This document shows positions 7,870 through 15,807 of a stretch of 24,970 bases of DNA, one piece after another. The position numbers were made by a program, and so were the translations under genes. Under the pieces are notes generated by a model. That model was not told the DNA's origin. It worked only from the letters and a program-made list of their open reading frames with translations, and made no database searches. This DNA is from Acetobacter sp. CAG:977 (GTDB lineage: Bacteria > Pseudomonadota > Alphaproteobacteria > CAAGCB01 > CAG-977). Positions within the stretch are counted from its first letter, which is position 1, and every line of letters starts with the position of its first letter. The stretch is from assembly GCA_000434295.1 (NCBI GenBank), contig HF994922.1, forward strand, positions 1 to 24,970, read 5' to 3'.

Positions 7870-9431
7870 TGATAGCTCCACACTTCGGAAATATTTTTGC
7901 CCTTCTTAACGACAACCGCCCGCAATTCCGATATTTTGCCGTTCGGAACAAAGTCTATATAAGCCGTCAATCCTTGCGTTAACGGATTGTAACTCAGCAC
8001 TTTTTTGACGATTTCGCCTTCGCTGGCAGAGACTTCCAACGTCGCTATGCCGCGTTCGACTTCTTCTTTCATGTTCAGAATGTCAAAGTCTATCACAAAC
8101 TTGCGCTTGTCCGTTTCCAACATCCCCGAAACACCGCCGATGCCCGTGCGCGTCGCCGTAATGTCTCCCGGAATTTTTTCGGCGGGAAGATCGTTAAACC
8201 AATGAAGGTTATATGAAACCTCCATCTTTTCTCCCGCAACCGCTTTTTTGTCGGGAACCCAGTAAGCAACAACGTTGTCATGAATTTCCTGTATGGACGG
8301 TATTTCGACCAGCTCGACCGTTCCCTTGCCCCAATAGCCTAAAGGTTCGACCCACACGCTGGGACGTTGTTCGTAATGCGCTTCAAAATCCAAATAGTGC
8401 GACAGATCCCTGTCCCGTTGCAATAATCCGTAACCTTGCGGATCATCGTCGCTGAAGTTGCTGATTCTCAAGCTTTTTGAATTATCCAAAGGACGCCAAA
8501 GCCATTCGGAATTCCCGTTCAAAATCAGCAAACCGTCACTGTCATGAACTTCGGGACGAAAATCGTCAAAGCGGTTTTTGGTGTTTTCTCCGAACAAATA
8601 CATGGACGTCAGCGGTGCTATGCCCAACTTTCCGACATCCTTTCGGAAGAACAAACGAGCCGTCACATTTATGACCGTATTATGCCCCGGCGTAATGACA
8701 AACTTATACGCTCCGGCAACGCTCGGGCTGTCCAGCAACGCATAAACCGTCGCCGAACTGTCATGCCAACGGGGACGTTGAAGCCAGAATTCTTTAAAAA
8801 CGGGGAATTCTTCTCCCGTTGAAACCGCCGTATCAATCGCCAGCCCCCGCGCCGAAAGCCCGTATTTTTGACCTTCCGCCAAAGCTCGGAAATAACTTGC
8901 CCCCAAGAACGAAACAAGTTCGTCGAAATAATCCCCCGTATTCAAAGGATAATGCAGCCGAAATCCCGCATAACCGATGTCTGTAAAATATTTCGGATTA
9001 AACTTGTTATTCCCGAAATCAAAAAATGTCAGGGAATACTTTAAAGGAAACGTCTTGCCGTGAATAACCTCGTTGATACGCACGGAATTTTGGAACAAAG
9101 CTCCCGCGTGAAAAAACTGGACTTCAAAAGGTTTGTGAAGACCGTACCAAGGTCCGGCTTCGCGTTTAAAACGGATGGAACGATACCCGTCGTAATCCAA
9201 GTTTTTCAAATCTTCCGGCAAATCGTTGTCGGGCGCCGCATACGGAAGATGCGCCAGCTTTTCGGCTTTTGCCGTCAAAATATCAAAATTAAACGCTTCG
9301 CCGACGGGCTCCGTTTCCAAAAAAGCCCGTTCCGCCCTGTAATCTTTGTAAATTAAAACCGCTTGCGCCGCGGCAAACAAAACTAAAAATGCCAGCACCC
9401 CTTTGATCAGGGTTTTTATTTTATTTTTCAT
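7857..9431 (-). CDS. opgG: Periplasmic glucan biosynthesis protein OpgG/OpgD family
   Basis: OpgG acts in the periplasm on the beta-1,2-glucan made by OpgH, and recent work on the family assigns glucan-modifying hydrolase activity. The 524-aa length matches OpgG. An N-terminal signal or anchor is clear (KNKIKTLIKG followed by a hydrophobic stretch at about 11-27). The family beta-sandwich signatures follow: FKREAGPWYG near 90, the LNTGDYFDELVSFLGASYFR region near 165-185, LQRDRDLSHYLDFEAHYEQRPS near 350-370 and WVEPLGYWGKG. The SD AAGAGGTGA precedes the ATG. It is the first gene of the operon, 67 bases after the terminator of tRNA-Ala, where I found only a weak promoter match. OpgG and OpgD are hard to separate by eye. 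Confidence 0.93.
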   Translation of the reverse strand: MKNKIKTLIKGVLAFLVLFAAAQAVLIYKDYRAERAFLETEPVGEAFNFDILTAKAEKLAHLPYAAPDNDLPEDLKNLDYDGYRSIRFKREAGPWYGLHKPFEVQFFHAGALFQNSVRINEVIHGKTFPLKYSLTFFDFGNNKFNPKYFTDIGYAGFRLHYPLNTGDYFDELVSFLGASYFRALAEGQKYGLSARGLAIDTAVSTGEEFPVFKEFWLQRPRWHDSSATVYALLDSPSVAGAYKFVITPGHNTVINVTARLFFRKDVGKLGIAPLTSMYLFGENTKNRFDDFRPEVHDSDGLLILNGNSEWLWRPLDNSKSLRISNFSDDDPQGYGLLQRDRDLSHYLDFEAHYEQRPSVWVEPLGYWGKGTVELVEIPSIQEIHDNVVAYWVPDKKAVAGEKMEVSYNLHWFNDLPAEKIPGDITATRTGIGGVSGMLETDKRKFVIDFDILNMKEEVERGIATLEVSASEGEIVKKVLSYNPLTQGLTAYIDFVPNGKISELRAVVVKKGKNISEVWSYQWLP

Positions 9432-9497
9432 TCGGTCACCTCTTAGGAACTCGAGCCTGCAGTTCCGCCGTTTTCAAACCGTGTTGCATCCCGGCAC

Positions 9498-9528
9498 AAA
9501 AAAACCTCGGAGTAACCGAGGCTTTTTT
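9498..9528 (-). terminator. Intrinsic terminator after tRNA-Ala, possibly bidirectional
   Basis: CCTCGG (9505-9510) and CCGAGG (9516-9521) form a GC-rich stem with a 5-base loop. Seven A bases lie on the left and six T bases on the right, so it could act on both strands. It immediately follows the CCA end of tRNA-Ala. Confidence 0.85.
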
Positions 9529-9529
9529 A

Positions 9530-9605
9530 TGGTGGAGATGAGGAGGATCGAACTCCTGACCTACGCATTGCGAACGCGTCGCTCTCCCAGCTGAGCTACA
9601 CCCCC
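9530..9605 (-). tRNA. tRNA-Ala(CGC)
   Basis: The 76-base minus-strand sequence folds as GGGGGTG/CATCTCC acceptor (two G-U pairs), D stem GCTC/GAGC, anticodon stem ACGCG/TGCGT with loop TTCGCAA (anticodon CGC, codon GCG), and T arm AGGAG-TTCGATC-CTCCT. It ends with A plus an encoded CCA. Confidence 0.96.
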
Positions 9606-9626
9606 GAACGTTTCCGTCTGCACAGG

Positions 9627-9655
9627 ACTATGCAAAAAAACATCCCGAGAGTCAA
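9627..9655 (-). promoter_or_regulatory. Promoter for tRNA-Ala
   Basis: On the minus strand TTGACT (9655-9650), 17 bases, CATAGT (9632-9627). The predicted start lies about 15 bases upstream of the mature tRNA. It begins only 20 bases after the end of the fcl-like gene. Confidence 0.55.
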
Positions 9656-9674
9656 GACCGTATTTAAATTTTTT

Positions 9675-10637
9675 TCACTCTTCGACGATTTCTTCTTCGT
9701 GTTCCAAAAACCACTCGTACGCACGGCGGATCCCTTTTTCCAAAGGCATCGTCGCTTTCCATCCCATTTCCGTAATCTTTGTAACGTCGCAAACCTTTCT
9801 TTGTTTGCCGTCGGGCTTCATCGCATCAAAGTTCAGCTTGCCTTCGTATCCGACAACTTTGCACACCGTCTGCGCAAGCTCCGCTATCGATATGTCGGTT
9901 CCCGTCCCCACGTTCACGGGTTCGTCGTCAGAATATCTTTCCATCAGGAAAACCGCCGCATCCGCCATGTCGTCCACATACAAAAATTCACGGCGCGCGT
10001 TCCCCGTACCCCAAACTTCGACTTCCGCCGCTTCGGCTTTCTTCGCCGTATGAATCTTGCGAATTAAAGCCGGCAAAACATGGCTGTTCTTTAAATCGAA
10101 ATTGTCGCCGGGACCATATAAGTTCGTCGGGATAACCGTAATGTTGTCTTCCCCGTACTGCTGGCGATAACACTGGCACGCCACCATGCCCGTCAGTTTT
10201 GCCATCGCTATGCCCACGTGCGAAGGATCCAGCGCGCCGCTCATCAAATCGCTTTCCTTCATCGGCTGAGCGCAATCCTTCGGATACATCGACGCGCTAC
10301 CCATCAGCATAAACTTTGAAACGCCCGCTTCGTACGCCGCATGAATCGTATTCATCTCGATCAGCGTGTTTTCATAAATAAATTCGGCAGGACGCGTCTT
10401 GTTCGCAAAAATACCCCCCGCACGCGCCGCCAGCATAAACACCGCATCAGGAGATTTTTTGGAAAAATACGACGACGTTTCTTTGGCATTCAAAAAATCA
10501 ACGTCCTTATGTCCGGCGCGTATGATTTCGCATCCTTCGCTTTCCAAACGCTTTACCAACGCAGTCCCCAGCATCCCTTGATATCCGCAGACCATAATGC
10601 GTTTGTCGGCCAACATAAACGGCGCATGTGTTACCAT
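9675..10637 (-). CDS. GDP-L-fucose synthase-like NAD(P)-dependent epimerase/reductase, atypical active site
   Basis: The family member Fcl (WcaG) converts GDP-4-keto-6-deoxymannose to GDP-L-fucose for surface polysaccharides. The ATG at 10637 is used because GAAGGA lies just upstream, rather than an in-frame TTG at 10652; this gives 320 aa, the family length. The Rossmann motif GYQGMLG (18-24), GSASMYPK with Ser114, PTNLYGPGDNF, NSHVLPALIRK (His186) and the REFLYVDDMADA segment all match Fcl closely. The catalytic YxxxK is altered: the site reads HVGIAMAKLTG, so Ile143 stands where Tyr is expected, while Lys147 is kept. The Cys after the catalytic Ser in E. coli is also Ser here. It may have a different or impaired activity. 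No gmd (GDP-mannose dehydratase) is in the window. A hairpin terminator sits just upstream. Confidence 0.8.
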   Translation of the reverse strand: MVTHAPFMLADKRIMVCGYQGMLGTALVKRLESEGCEIIRAGHKDVDFLNAKETSSYFSKKSPDAVFMLAARAGGIFANKTRPAEFIYENTLIEMNTIHAAYEAGVSKFMLMGSASMYPKDCAQPMKESDLMSGALDPSHVGIAMAKLTGMVACQCYRQQYGEDNITVIPTNLYGPGDNFDLKNSHVLPALIRKIHTAKKAEAAEVEVWGTGNARREFLYVDDMADAAVFLMERYSDDEPVNVGTGTDISIAELAQTVCKVVGYEGKLNFDAMKPDGKQRKVCDVTKITEMGWKATMPLEKGIRRAYEWFLEHEEEIVEE

Positions 10638-10661
10638 CGTTTTTTCCTTCAATTTCTTTTA

Positions 10662-10701
10662 CAAAAACAAAAAAACCGATCGGATTCCCCAACCGGTTTT
10701 T
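10662..10701 (-). terminator. Intrinsic terminator after ptsN, just before the fcl-like gene
   Basis: On the minus strand AAAAACCGGTTGG pairs with CCGATCGGTTTTT (one G-U pair at each of two positions) around a GGAAT loop, followed by a T-rich run. The T run ends about 25 bases before the start codon of the next gene, leaving no room for a separate promoter. Confidence 0.8.
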
Positions 10702-10711
10702 TCGTTACGTC

Positions 10712-11167
10712 TTATTCCTGTTCGCTTTCAAGAATCGTCGAATAAATCGCTTCCGCCGTTTCGGCACCGCGCAACTTGGCGCATAACGATTCGTCGCGAA
10801 GAATTCTTGACGCCTTTGCCAGTGCCGTTAAATGGTCGGCTCCCGCATTTTCGGGCGTCAGCAACAAAAACAGCAAATCAACGGGACGTCCGTCCACCGC
10901 ATCAAAAGCAACAGGCGTGCTTAGCCGGGCAAACATCATATTCAGTTTGTCCAACTGGCGCATCCTGCCGTGAGGAATGGCAACACCGTTGCCGAACCCC
11001 GTCGTTCCCAAACGTTCGCGTTCGACCAAAACGTCAAATATGGCGCGATCTTCTATTCCCAAACGTTCGGACGCAAAAGACGCCAATTCCTGCAAAACCT
11101 GTTTTTTGCCCGTCGCCTTTAAATCAGGGAAAATATCCTGAGGCGTCAAAAATTCAGAAATCCGCAT
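10712..11167 (-). CDS. ptsN: Nitrogen-PTS enzyme IIA (PtsN, EIIA-Ntr)
   Basis: This is the terminal phosphate acceptor of the nitrogen-related phosphotransferase system, a regulatory protein linked to potassium, nitrogen and envelope control. It is 151 aa from the ATG at 11167, which gives the usual N-terminus MRISEFLTPQDIF; 18 extra upstream codons are open but overlap hpf and have no family match. The phosphorylatable His66 lies in NGVAIPHGRM, preceded by RERLGTTGFG. LLFLLLTPENAG and HLTALAKASRIL also match the family. It follows hpf by 29 bases and ends at a good intrinsic terminator. The rpoN-hpf-ptsN order is widespread in proteobacteria. Confidence 0.95.
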   Translation of the reverse strand: MRISEFLTPQDIFPDLKATGKKQVLQELASFASERLGIEDRAIFDVLVERERLGTTGFGNGVAIPHGRMRQLDKLNMMFARLSTPVAFDAVDGRPVDLLFLLLTPENAGADHLTALAKASRILRDESLCAKLRGAETAEAIYSTILESEQE

Positions 11168-11196
11168 TCTTTGTTTTCCGAAAATGCTCTGCGGGC

Positions 11197-11757
11197 TTAA
11201 GAAGCCTGCGGATCGACCCAACCGATATTTCCGTCGGCGCGGCGATATACCATGTTCAGTCCGCCGTGAGCAACGTTACGGAACATCAAAGCCGGAACAT
11301 CCGCCAAATCCATGCGCATGACGGCACCGCTGACCGTGCACAACGGCAGTTCGGTCTGCATTTCAGCAACGACAACAGGAGCCGATTCATCTTGCGGCAA
11401 CGTTTCTTCATCGGCATCCTTTTCAGGCTCGATAACCGCAAAGTTGACCGTTTCGGCTTTCGCCTTGTGATCCGTCAAACGTTTCTTGTAACGCAACAAC
11501 TGTTTGCCGATACGATCGTTCGCCGCATCAAAAGCCGCATAAGCGTCCGCATTCGAAGAGCTGCCCTGTACCAATACGCCGCTGATCGGATGAACCGTCA
11601 TGTCGACCTTGATCAGGTTTCCTTCCTTGGAAAAAGCAACAGAGGCGTTCAACGGAGAATCAAAAAAACGCTTCACCGTATTGTCCGCATGTTCTTCAAC
11701 ATAAGAACGCAAACTGGTCCCGATATCGATTTGTTTGCCTGTAATTGAGATTTTCAT
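11197..11757 (-). CDS. hpf: Ribosome hibernation promoting factor, long form
   Basis: HPF inactivates ribosomes under stress. Long forms have an N-terminal domain that binds the 30S subunit and a C-terminal domain that dimerises to join two ribosomes into 100S particles. At 186 aa this is the long form: residues 1 to about 105 are the S30AE/YfiA domain (MKISITGKQIDIG, SYVEEHADNTVKRFF), then an acidic linker (about 108-130), then the C-terminal domain (VMRMDLADVPALMFRN, NMVYRRADGNIGWVDP). A promoter of its own is likely in the 113-base gap after rpoN. The SD before the ATG is weak. Confidence 0.95.
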   Translation of the reverse strand: MKISITGKQIDIGTSLRSYVEEHADNTVKRFFDSPLNASVAFSKEGNLIKVDMTVHPISGVLVQGSSSNADAYAAFDAANDRIGKQLLRYKKRLTDHKAKAETVNFAVIEPEKDADEETLPQDESAPVVVAEMQTELPLCTVSGAVMRMDLADVPALMFRNVAHGGLNMVYRRADGNIGWVDPQAS

Positions 11758-11821
11758 TTCACAATTCTCATTTCTAAAAGGTTGATAGAGTTATTAGGGT
11801 CTCCCCCGTCTAAGCTTTCAG

Positions 11822-11850
11822 AAGGTACGACCCGCTCCGTTTGAAGTCAA
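11822..11850 (-). promoter_or_regulatory. Promoter for hpf-ptsN
   Basis: On the minus strand TTGACT (11850-11845), 17 bases, TACCTT (11827-11822). The predicted leader is about 58 bases. It lies in the only sizeable gap of the lptC-ptsN block. Confidence 0.5.
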
Positions 11851-11870
11851 GAAAATGTTGTACGCGGCTG

Positions 11871-13385
11871 TTAAACTTTCCCCGCCCGCTTCTCCCGCTT
11901 CCTTATCGACGAAGGCGGTATCCCCATCGCTTCCCTGTATTTTGCCACGGTTCGTCTCGCAATTTCAATCCCTTCCTTCTTTAACAAAGCCGCAAGACCG
12001 TCATCCGACAAAACTTTTAATCCTTCGCCGTCTATCAACGCCCTGATACGGCTTTGAACCGAACGCGAAGAACAGCTCTCTCCCGATGAATTTTCCAGCC
12101 CCTGCGTAAAAAAGTATTTCAATTCGAAAACGCCCCGCGGCGTCGCCATGTATTTCCCGGACGTCACGCGGCTGACCGTGCTTTCGTGCAACATCACGGA
12201 CTGAGCCACATCTTTAAGCACCATCGGAACCAAGCCTTCTTCGCCTTTGTCAAAAAATTCCCTTTGACGCTCCACGATTTCCGTCGCCACCTTTAAAATC
12301 GTTTCCGCACGCTGATTTAACGCCTTGATTAAAAAATTCGCCGAAGACAGGCTTTCGTTCATAAATTTCCGCGCTTCCCTGCTTTTGCCGGACACCATTG
12401 CCACTTCGGCAGCGTATTCGCGGTTAATCAAAACACGGGGTAACGCCGCCTGATTCAAAACAACGCTCAAATCCCCGTTCTTTAAACGGCGAACCAACAC
12501 GTCAGGAACAACCGCCGGAGCGACTTCTCCGCCGCTCACCGCCGCAGGCCGTACCGAAAGGCGTTTGATTTCTTCATACATATCCAAAACATCGGACACG
12601 TCAACGCCGCATATTTCGGAAAGCTTCTTGTATTCGCGGCGCGCCGCCAAATCCAAATGATTTAAAAACGCCGCCATCGCGGGATCCAAACGATCCCTCT
12701 CTTTTAACTGAAGCGCAAAACATTCCGTCAAAGACCGCGCATACGCCCCCGTCGGCGCCGCTTCTTGCAATCGCTCCAAAATCCTCTCAAACGTTTCGGC
12801 GTCGCACCCTGCATCAAGCGCGCCGAAATCAGACGCCAAATATCCCGATTCATCCAGATTTTCCGTTATCGCAAAAGCAATCCGCCGTTCTTCATCGCTG
12901 TCGAACATCGTTAAAATACGATTTTGCATTTCCTCATACAGCGACGGATTTTTTCCCGCGCACAATTCAACGCCCGATCCGCCCGAAACATTTTCAAAAC
13001 CGCCCGAACCGCTCCAAGCGTCAACGGAAAAATCCGCCTCATCGAAACCGTCGTCCCGCGTCCCCGTTTCGTAAAAAGAATCTTCCGAAAGGTATTCTTC
13101 TTCCACGTCCGCGGCGTCTTCGCGTCCGCCGTTCACGGAATCCAGCAAATCGGGCAATTCGTCGCGCCCTTCGGTTTCCGACAGATTATCGGGCAAAGCC
13201 GATTCCTCGTTTTCGGAATAGCCTGCGTCTTCACGTTCCAAAAAGGGATTTTTTTCCAGTTCCTCTGCAACGGCGCTTTCAAGTTCCAAAGACGTCATTT
13301 GCAACAGCCGAATCGCCTGTTGCAGGCGCGGCGTCATCGTCAAAGACTGCGATTGGCGCAGATCCAAGCGAGGCGTCAAGGACAT
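11871..13385 (-). CDS. rpoN: RNA polymerase sigma-54 factor
   Basis: Sigma-54 directs RNA polymerase to -24/-12 promoters and needs AAA+ activators. The 504-aa product has region I at the N-terminus (LRQSQSLTMTPRLQQAIRLL, glutamine- and leucine-rich), a strongly acidic region II (about 50-130, many Asp/Glu and Gly), the core-binding part (about 140-330), and a C-terminus with the helix-turn-helix and the RpoN box ARRTVAKYRE (about 476-485). SD GGAGGGG lies 7 bases before the ATG. It follows lptB by 25 bases, the standard order. No sigma-54-type promoter was noticed in the window. Confidence 0.97.
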   Translation of the reverse strand: MSLTPRLDLRQSQSLTMTPRLQQAIRLLQMTSLELESAVAEELEKNPFLEREDAGYSENEESALPDNLSETEGRDELPDLLDSVNGGREDAADVEEEYLSEDSFYETGTRDDGFDEADFSVDAWSGSGGFENVSGGSGVELCAGKNPSLYEEMQNRILTMFDSDEERRIAFAITENLDESGYLASDFGALDAGCDAETFERILERLQEAAPTGAYARSLTECFALQLKERDRLDPAMAAFLNHLDLAARREYKKLSEICGVDVSDVLDMYEEIKRLSVRPAAVSGGEVAPAVVPDVLVRRLKNGDLSVVLNQAALPRVLINREYAAEVAMVSGKSREARKFMNESLSSANFLIKALNQRAETILKVATEIVERQREFFDKGEEGLVPMVLKDVAQSVMLHESTVSRVTSGKYMATPRGVFELKYFFTQGLENSSGESCSSRSVQSRIRALIDGEGLKVLSDDGLAALLKKEGIEIARRTVAKYREAMGIPPSSIRKREKRAGKV

Positions 13386-13410
13386 ATTTCATCCCCTCCC
13401 CTCGGCAACG

Positions 13411-14220
13411 TTACAACGCAAATTTTTCGCCCAAATAAACGCGGCGAACGTCTTCGTGGCGCACAACGTCCTGAGGGTTGCCTTCCATCAGGACAACGCC
13501 GTCATAAAGGATATAAGCCCGATCAATAATATCCAGCGTTTCGCGCACGTTGTGATCCGTAATCAAAACGCCGATTCCCCTGTGCTTTAAATGCGAGACC
13601 AAATCACGGATTTCGCCGACCGAAATCGGGTCAATGCCTGCCAACGGCTCGTCCAGCAAAATAAATGAAGGATTCGACGCCAAAGCGCGCGCAATTTCAA
13701 CGCGGCGCCGTTCGCCGCCCGACAAAGCCATCGCAGGCGCGCGACGCAAATGAGCCACCGAAAATTCATTCAACAGCTCTTCCAAAATTTCTTCGCGCCT
13801 GTCCCAACGCGGTTCGACAACCTCCAAAACGGCGCGAATATTGTTTTCGACGTTCAGGCTGCGGAAGATGGACGCTTCTTGAGGCAAATAGCCGATTCCC
13901 AAACGGGCGCGACGGTACATCGGCAAAGACGTAACGTCTATTCCGTCAATCGAAACCGTCCCCGTGTCCGGCGTAATCAACCCCGTGATGCAATAAAAAG
14001 ACGTCGTCTTGCCCGCGCCGTTCGGTCCCAAAAGACCGACCGCTTCGCCGCGATTCACGTTAAACGAAACATTCCTCAATACGGGACGTTTTTTATAGGC
14101 TTTGCTGATGTTGGACGCCCTCAACCCCGTTTCCGACGAAGAAACAAGGCGCGGTGTTTCCCCGCTTTTTTCAGGCGGCGTCTGAAGTCCCGAGGAGCTT
14201 TCCGTTTGATGCGCTGTCAT
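13411..14220 (-). CDS. lptB: LPS export ABC transporter ATP-binding protein LptB
   Basis: The cytoplasmic ATPase that, with LptF/LptG and LptC, extracts LPS from the inner membrane. Walker A GPNGAGKTT (65-73), Q-loop Gln114, signature LSGGER (166-171), Walker B FILLDE (186-191) and switch His223 are all present. At 269 aa it is about 30 residues longer than E. coli LptB, because of a Ser/Thr/Glu-rich N-terminal extension before the first strand (LRASNISKAYKKRPVL). This extension is encoded largely in a 50-base overlap with the 3' end of lptA. The SD is weak, so coupling to lptA is likely. A start further downstream at a non-ATG codon cannot be excluded. Confidence 0.96.
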   Translation of the reverse strand: MTAHQTESSSGLQTPPEKSGETPRLVSSSETGLRASNISKAYKKRPVLRNVSFNVNRGEAVGLLGPNGAGKTTSFYCITGLITPDTGTVSIDGIDVTSLPMYRRARLGIGYLPQEASIFRSLNVENNIRAVLEVVEPRWDRREEILEELLNEFSVAHLRRAPAMALSGGERRRVEIARALASNPSFILLDEPLAGIDPISVGEIRDLVSHLKHRGIGVLITDHNVRETLDIIDRAYILYDGVVLMEGNPQDVVRHEDVRRVYLGEKFAL

Positions 14221-15109
14221 TGTGTTTTTCGTCTTTCTTTTTGGGCGAAACCGTTTCCTTGGGCAAAGGAGCGGGATTCGATTCTATCTTATTACTCTTT
14301 CTTTTCTTTTCAGGCAAGAAAACTCCCCTGACTTTTCCTTTTTCCCGTTCGGCAGAAGCCGGCGTCTGCAATCGGCTGACACCCGTTTTCATGTTTATGT
14401 CCGCCACTTCGCCCAAAATGTAGTTGCCGCCTTGCTCTATCTTGACATTCCCCGTCAAAACCGCACGCTCCGAAGCAACGTAATAAACGCCCGAATCCCC
14501 CGTAACCGTTTCTTTGCCGTTCGTTATCTTTACACCGTCTTCGGCTTCAAAACGTTCAATGTCGTTCTTTGCCCCTTTCTTGGCAAAATACGCCTTGACC
14601 GTTTCGGATTCCAAACGGCGGGCGTCCTTTTGCGCCACAACGCTTTTCTTTGCCACGGCCATGTTCTTGTCCTGCCACAGCTCTAATTCCTTTGACGTCA
14701 TGCGTTCGTCGCCCGCTACCAGCTTAACGGGATTTCCTTTAAGAATGATTACCGATTTTTCTATTTCGTAATCCGCTCGATCCGCATAAATAACCTGTTT
14801 CGGTGTCGTTATGATAACGTTCCCCGTTGCCGTAACACGGAAAAATTCGTTACTTTTTCCTGCGACTTCTCGATAAAAAGCCGTCATGCGATCCGCCCCC
14901 AACGCCGTATCCCCGCGAACCGCCAACGCCTTCTTTTCCGCCGTAAACGTCTTTTTATTGCTGTCCCATTCCATGCCGCCGTCCGAAGTCAACACGACTT
15001 CTTCGTTTTTCTTGCCGGCTTTGCCCTTTGCAACGGCCGCCTGAGAAAATTCGGCAAACAGAAGTGTCGATAAAAAAATTGCCGCAAATGTAAAAAGCTT
15101 CCTGCTCAC
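14171..15109 (-). CDS. lptA: LPS transport periplasmic protein LptA, long C-terminal tail
   Basis: LptA forms the periplasmic bridge carrying LPS from the inner to the outer membrane. The start codon is GTG at 15109, 8 bases after a GAGGAG that lies in the last codons of lptC. A signal peptide is clear (basic SRK, hydrophobic core, AQAAVA-type cleavage near 24). Residues 35-250 carry the repeated beta-strand pattern of the OstA/LptA fold (VTATGNVIITT, ERAVLTGNVKIEQG). At 312 aa it is much longer than E. coli LptA (185 aa): the OstA part is extended, and residues about 263-312 form a Lys/Ser/Pro-rich tail of low complexity. The tail overlaps lptB by 50 bases. Identity rests on fold pattern and position between lptC and lptB. 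Confidence 0.9.
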   Translation of the reverse strand: MSRKLFTFAAIFLSTLLFAEFSQAAVAKGKAGKKNEEVVLTSDGGMEWDSNKKTFTAEKKALAVRGDTALGADRMTAFYREVAGKSNEFFRVTATGNVIITTPKQVIYADRADYEIEKSVIILKGNPVKLVAGDERMTSKELELWQDKNMAVAKKSVVAQKDARRLESETVKAYFAKKGAKNDIERFEAEDGVKITNGKETVTGDSGVYYVASERAVLTGNVKIEQGGNYILGEVADINMKTGVSRLQTPASAEREKGKVRGVFLPEKKRKSNKIESNPAPLPKETVSPKKKDEKHNDSASNGKLLGTSDAA

Positions 15110-15114
15110 GTTTT

Positions 15115-15807
15115 TTACTCCTCTGACGGGGGATAGAATATCATGCGCGTTTTGCCCGTCAGCTTAATTACTTTGCCTTCGTCCGTTACCGAAAAACCTT
15201 CCGAAACGGCATAGCCGTCCGAACCGCGAACCAATGTCCGCTCATTGCCGGAAATATCATGCGTCAAAACGCTGACCTCAGCCTGCGTCGTTTCCAATTC
15301 ATAGCCTTCGTCCGTATAGACGTTGACCTGTCCCGTCAAATCCAGCATATCCGTTTCTTGCGTATAAACCGCTGTTTGAGCGTCCAAAGCGTACCAACGA
15401 CCGTTTTTCGCCGAAACATCCGCCCGAACGCCGTTTAAACGGACGCGGCGCGTTTCGCCTTCCATTTCAAAAGCTTCGTCCGCCGTCATGTTAAACGGCT
15501 GACCGGATTGATCCACCGAAAAAAAACGCGGATTGACCATCGCCTGTTCTTCGGGCAAGCCGATCTGCGCCGCATCCGCCGCTTCAAGAGCAAAGCCTTC
15601 CTTTTGTGCGTTCAGCTGAGGCCACAGAATAATCAACCCGATTAAAAGCGCCGCCAAACTGGGCAGCAGGACTTTCATCATAACGACAAAACGGCTGTGA
15701 CGCGTCATGCGGCGTTCCTGTTTGCGACGCCAATCGTTCACGCCGTCCGTTTGCATTTTTCCCCATTGAAGGGGGCGTTTGAATTCTACGACCTTTTCTT
15801 CTTCCAT
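15115..15807 (-). CDS. lptC: LPS export system protein LptC
   Basis: LptC is the bitopic membrane protein that receives LPS from LptB2FG and hands it to LptA. The 230-aa product has a cytoplasmic basic N-terminus (about 1-41), a single membrane segment (about 42-62, MMKVLLPSLAALLIGLIIL) and a periplasmic beta-rich domain with the FNMTADEAF and LTGQVNVYTDEGYELET patterns seen in this family. It is longer than E. coli LptC (191 aa), mainly through the N-terminal cytoplasmic part, which is common in alphaproteobacteria. The ATG overlaps the kdsD stop (TGATG), so the genes are translationally coupled. lptA follows after 5 bases. Confidence 0.92.
   Translation of the reverse strand: MEEEKVVEFKRPLQWGKMQTDGVNDWRRKQERRMTRHSRFVVMMKVLLPSLAALLIGLIILWPQLNAQKEGFALEAADAAQIGLPEEQAMVNPRFFSVDQSGQPFNMTADEAFEMEGETRRVRLNGVRADVSAKNGRWYALDAQTAVYTQETDMLDLTGQVNVYTDEGYELETTQAEVSVLTHDISGNERTLVRGSDGYAVSEGFSVTDEGKVIKLTGKTRMIFYPPSEE

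Noticed and set aside
10597..11748. Long plus-strand open frame (383 codons) opposite ptsN and hpf
   Set aside because: It is antisense to two clear genes with matching motifs, is rich in Arg/Ser/Pro as shadow frames are, shows no domain, and runs through the fcl-ptsN terminator.
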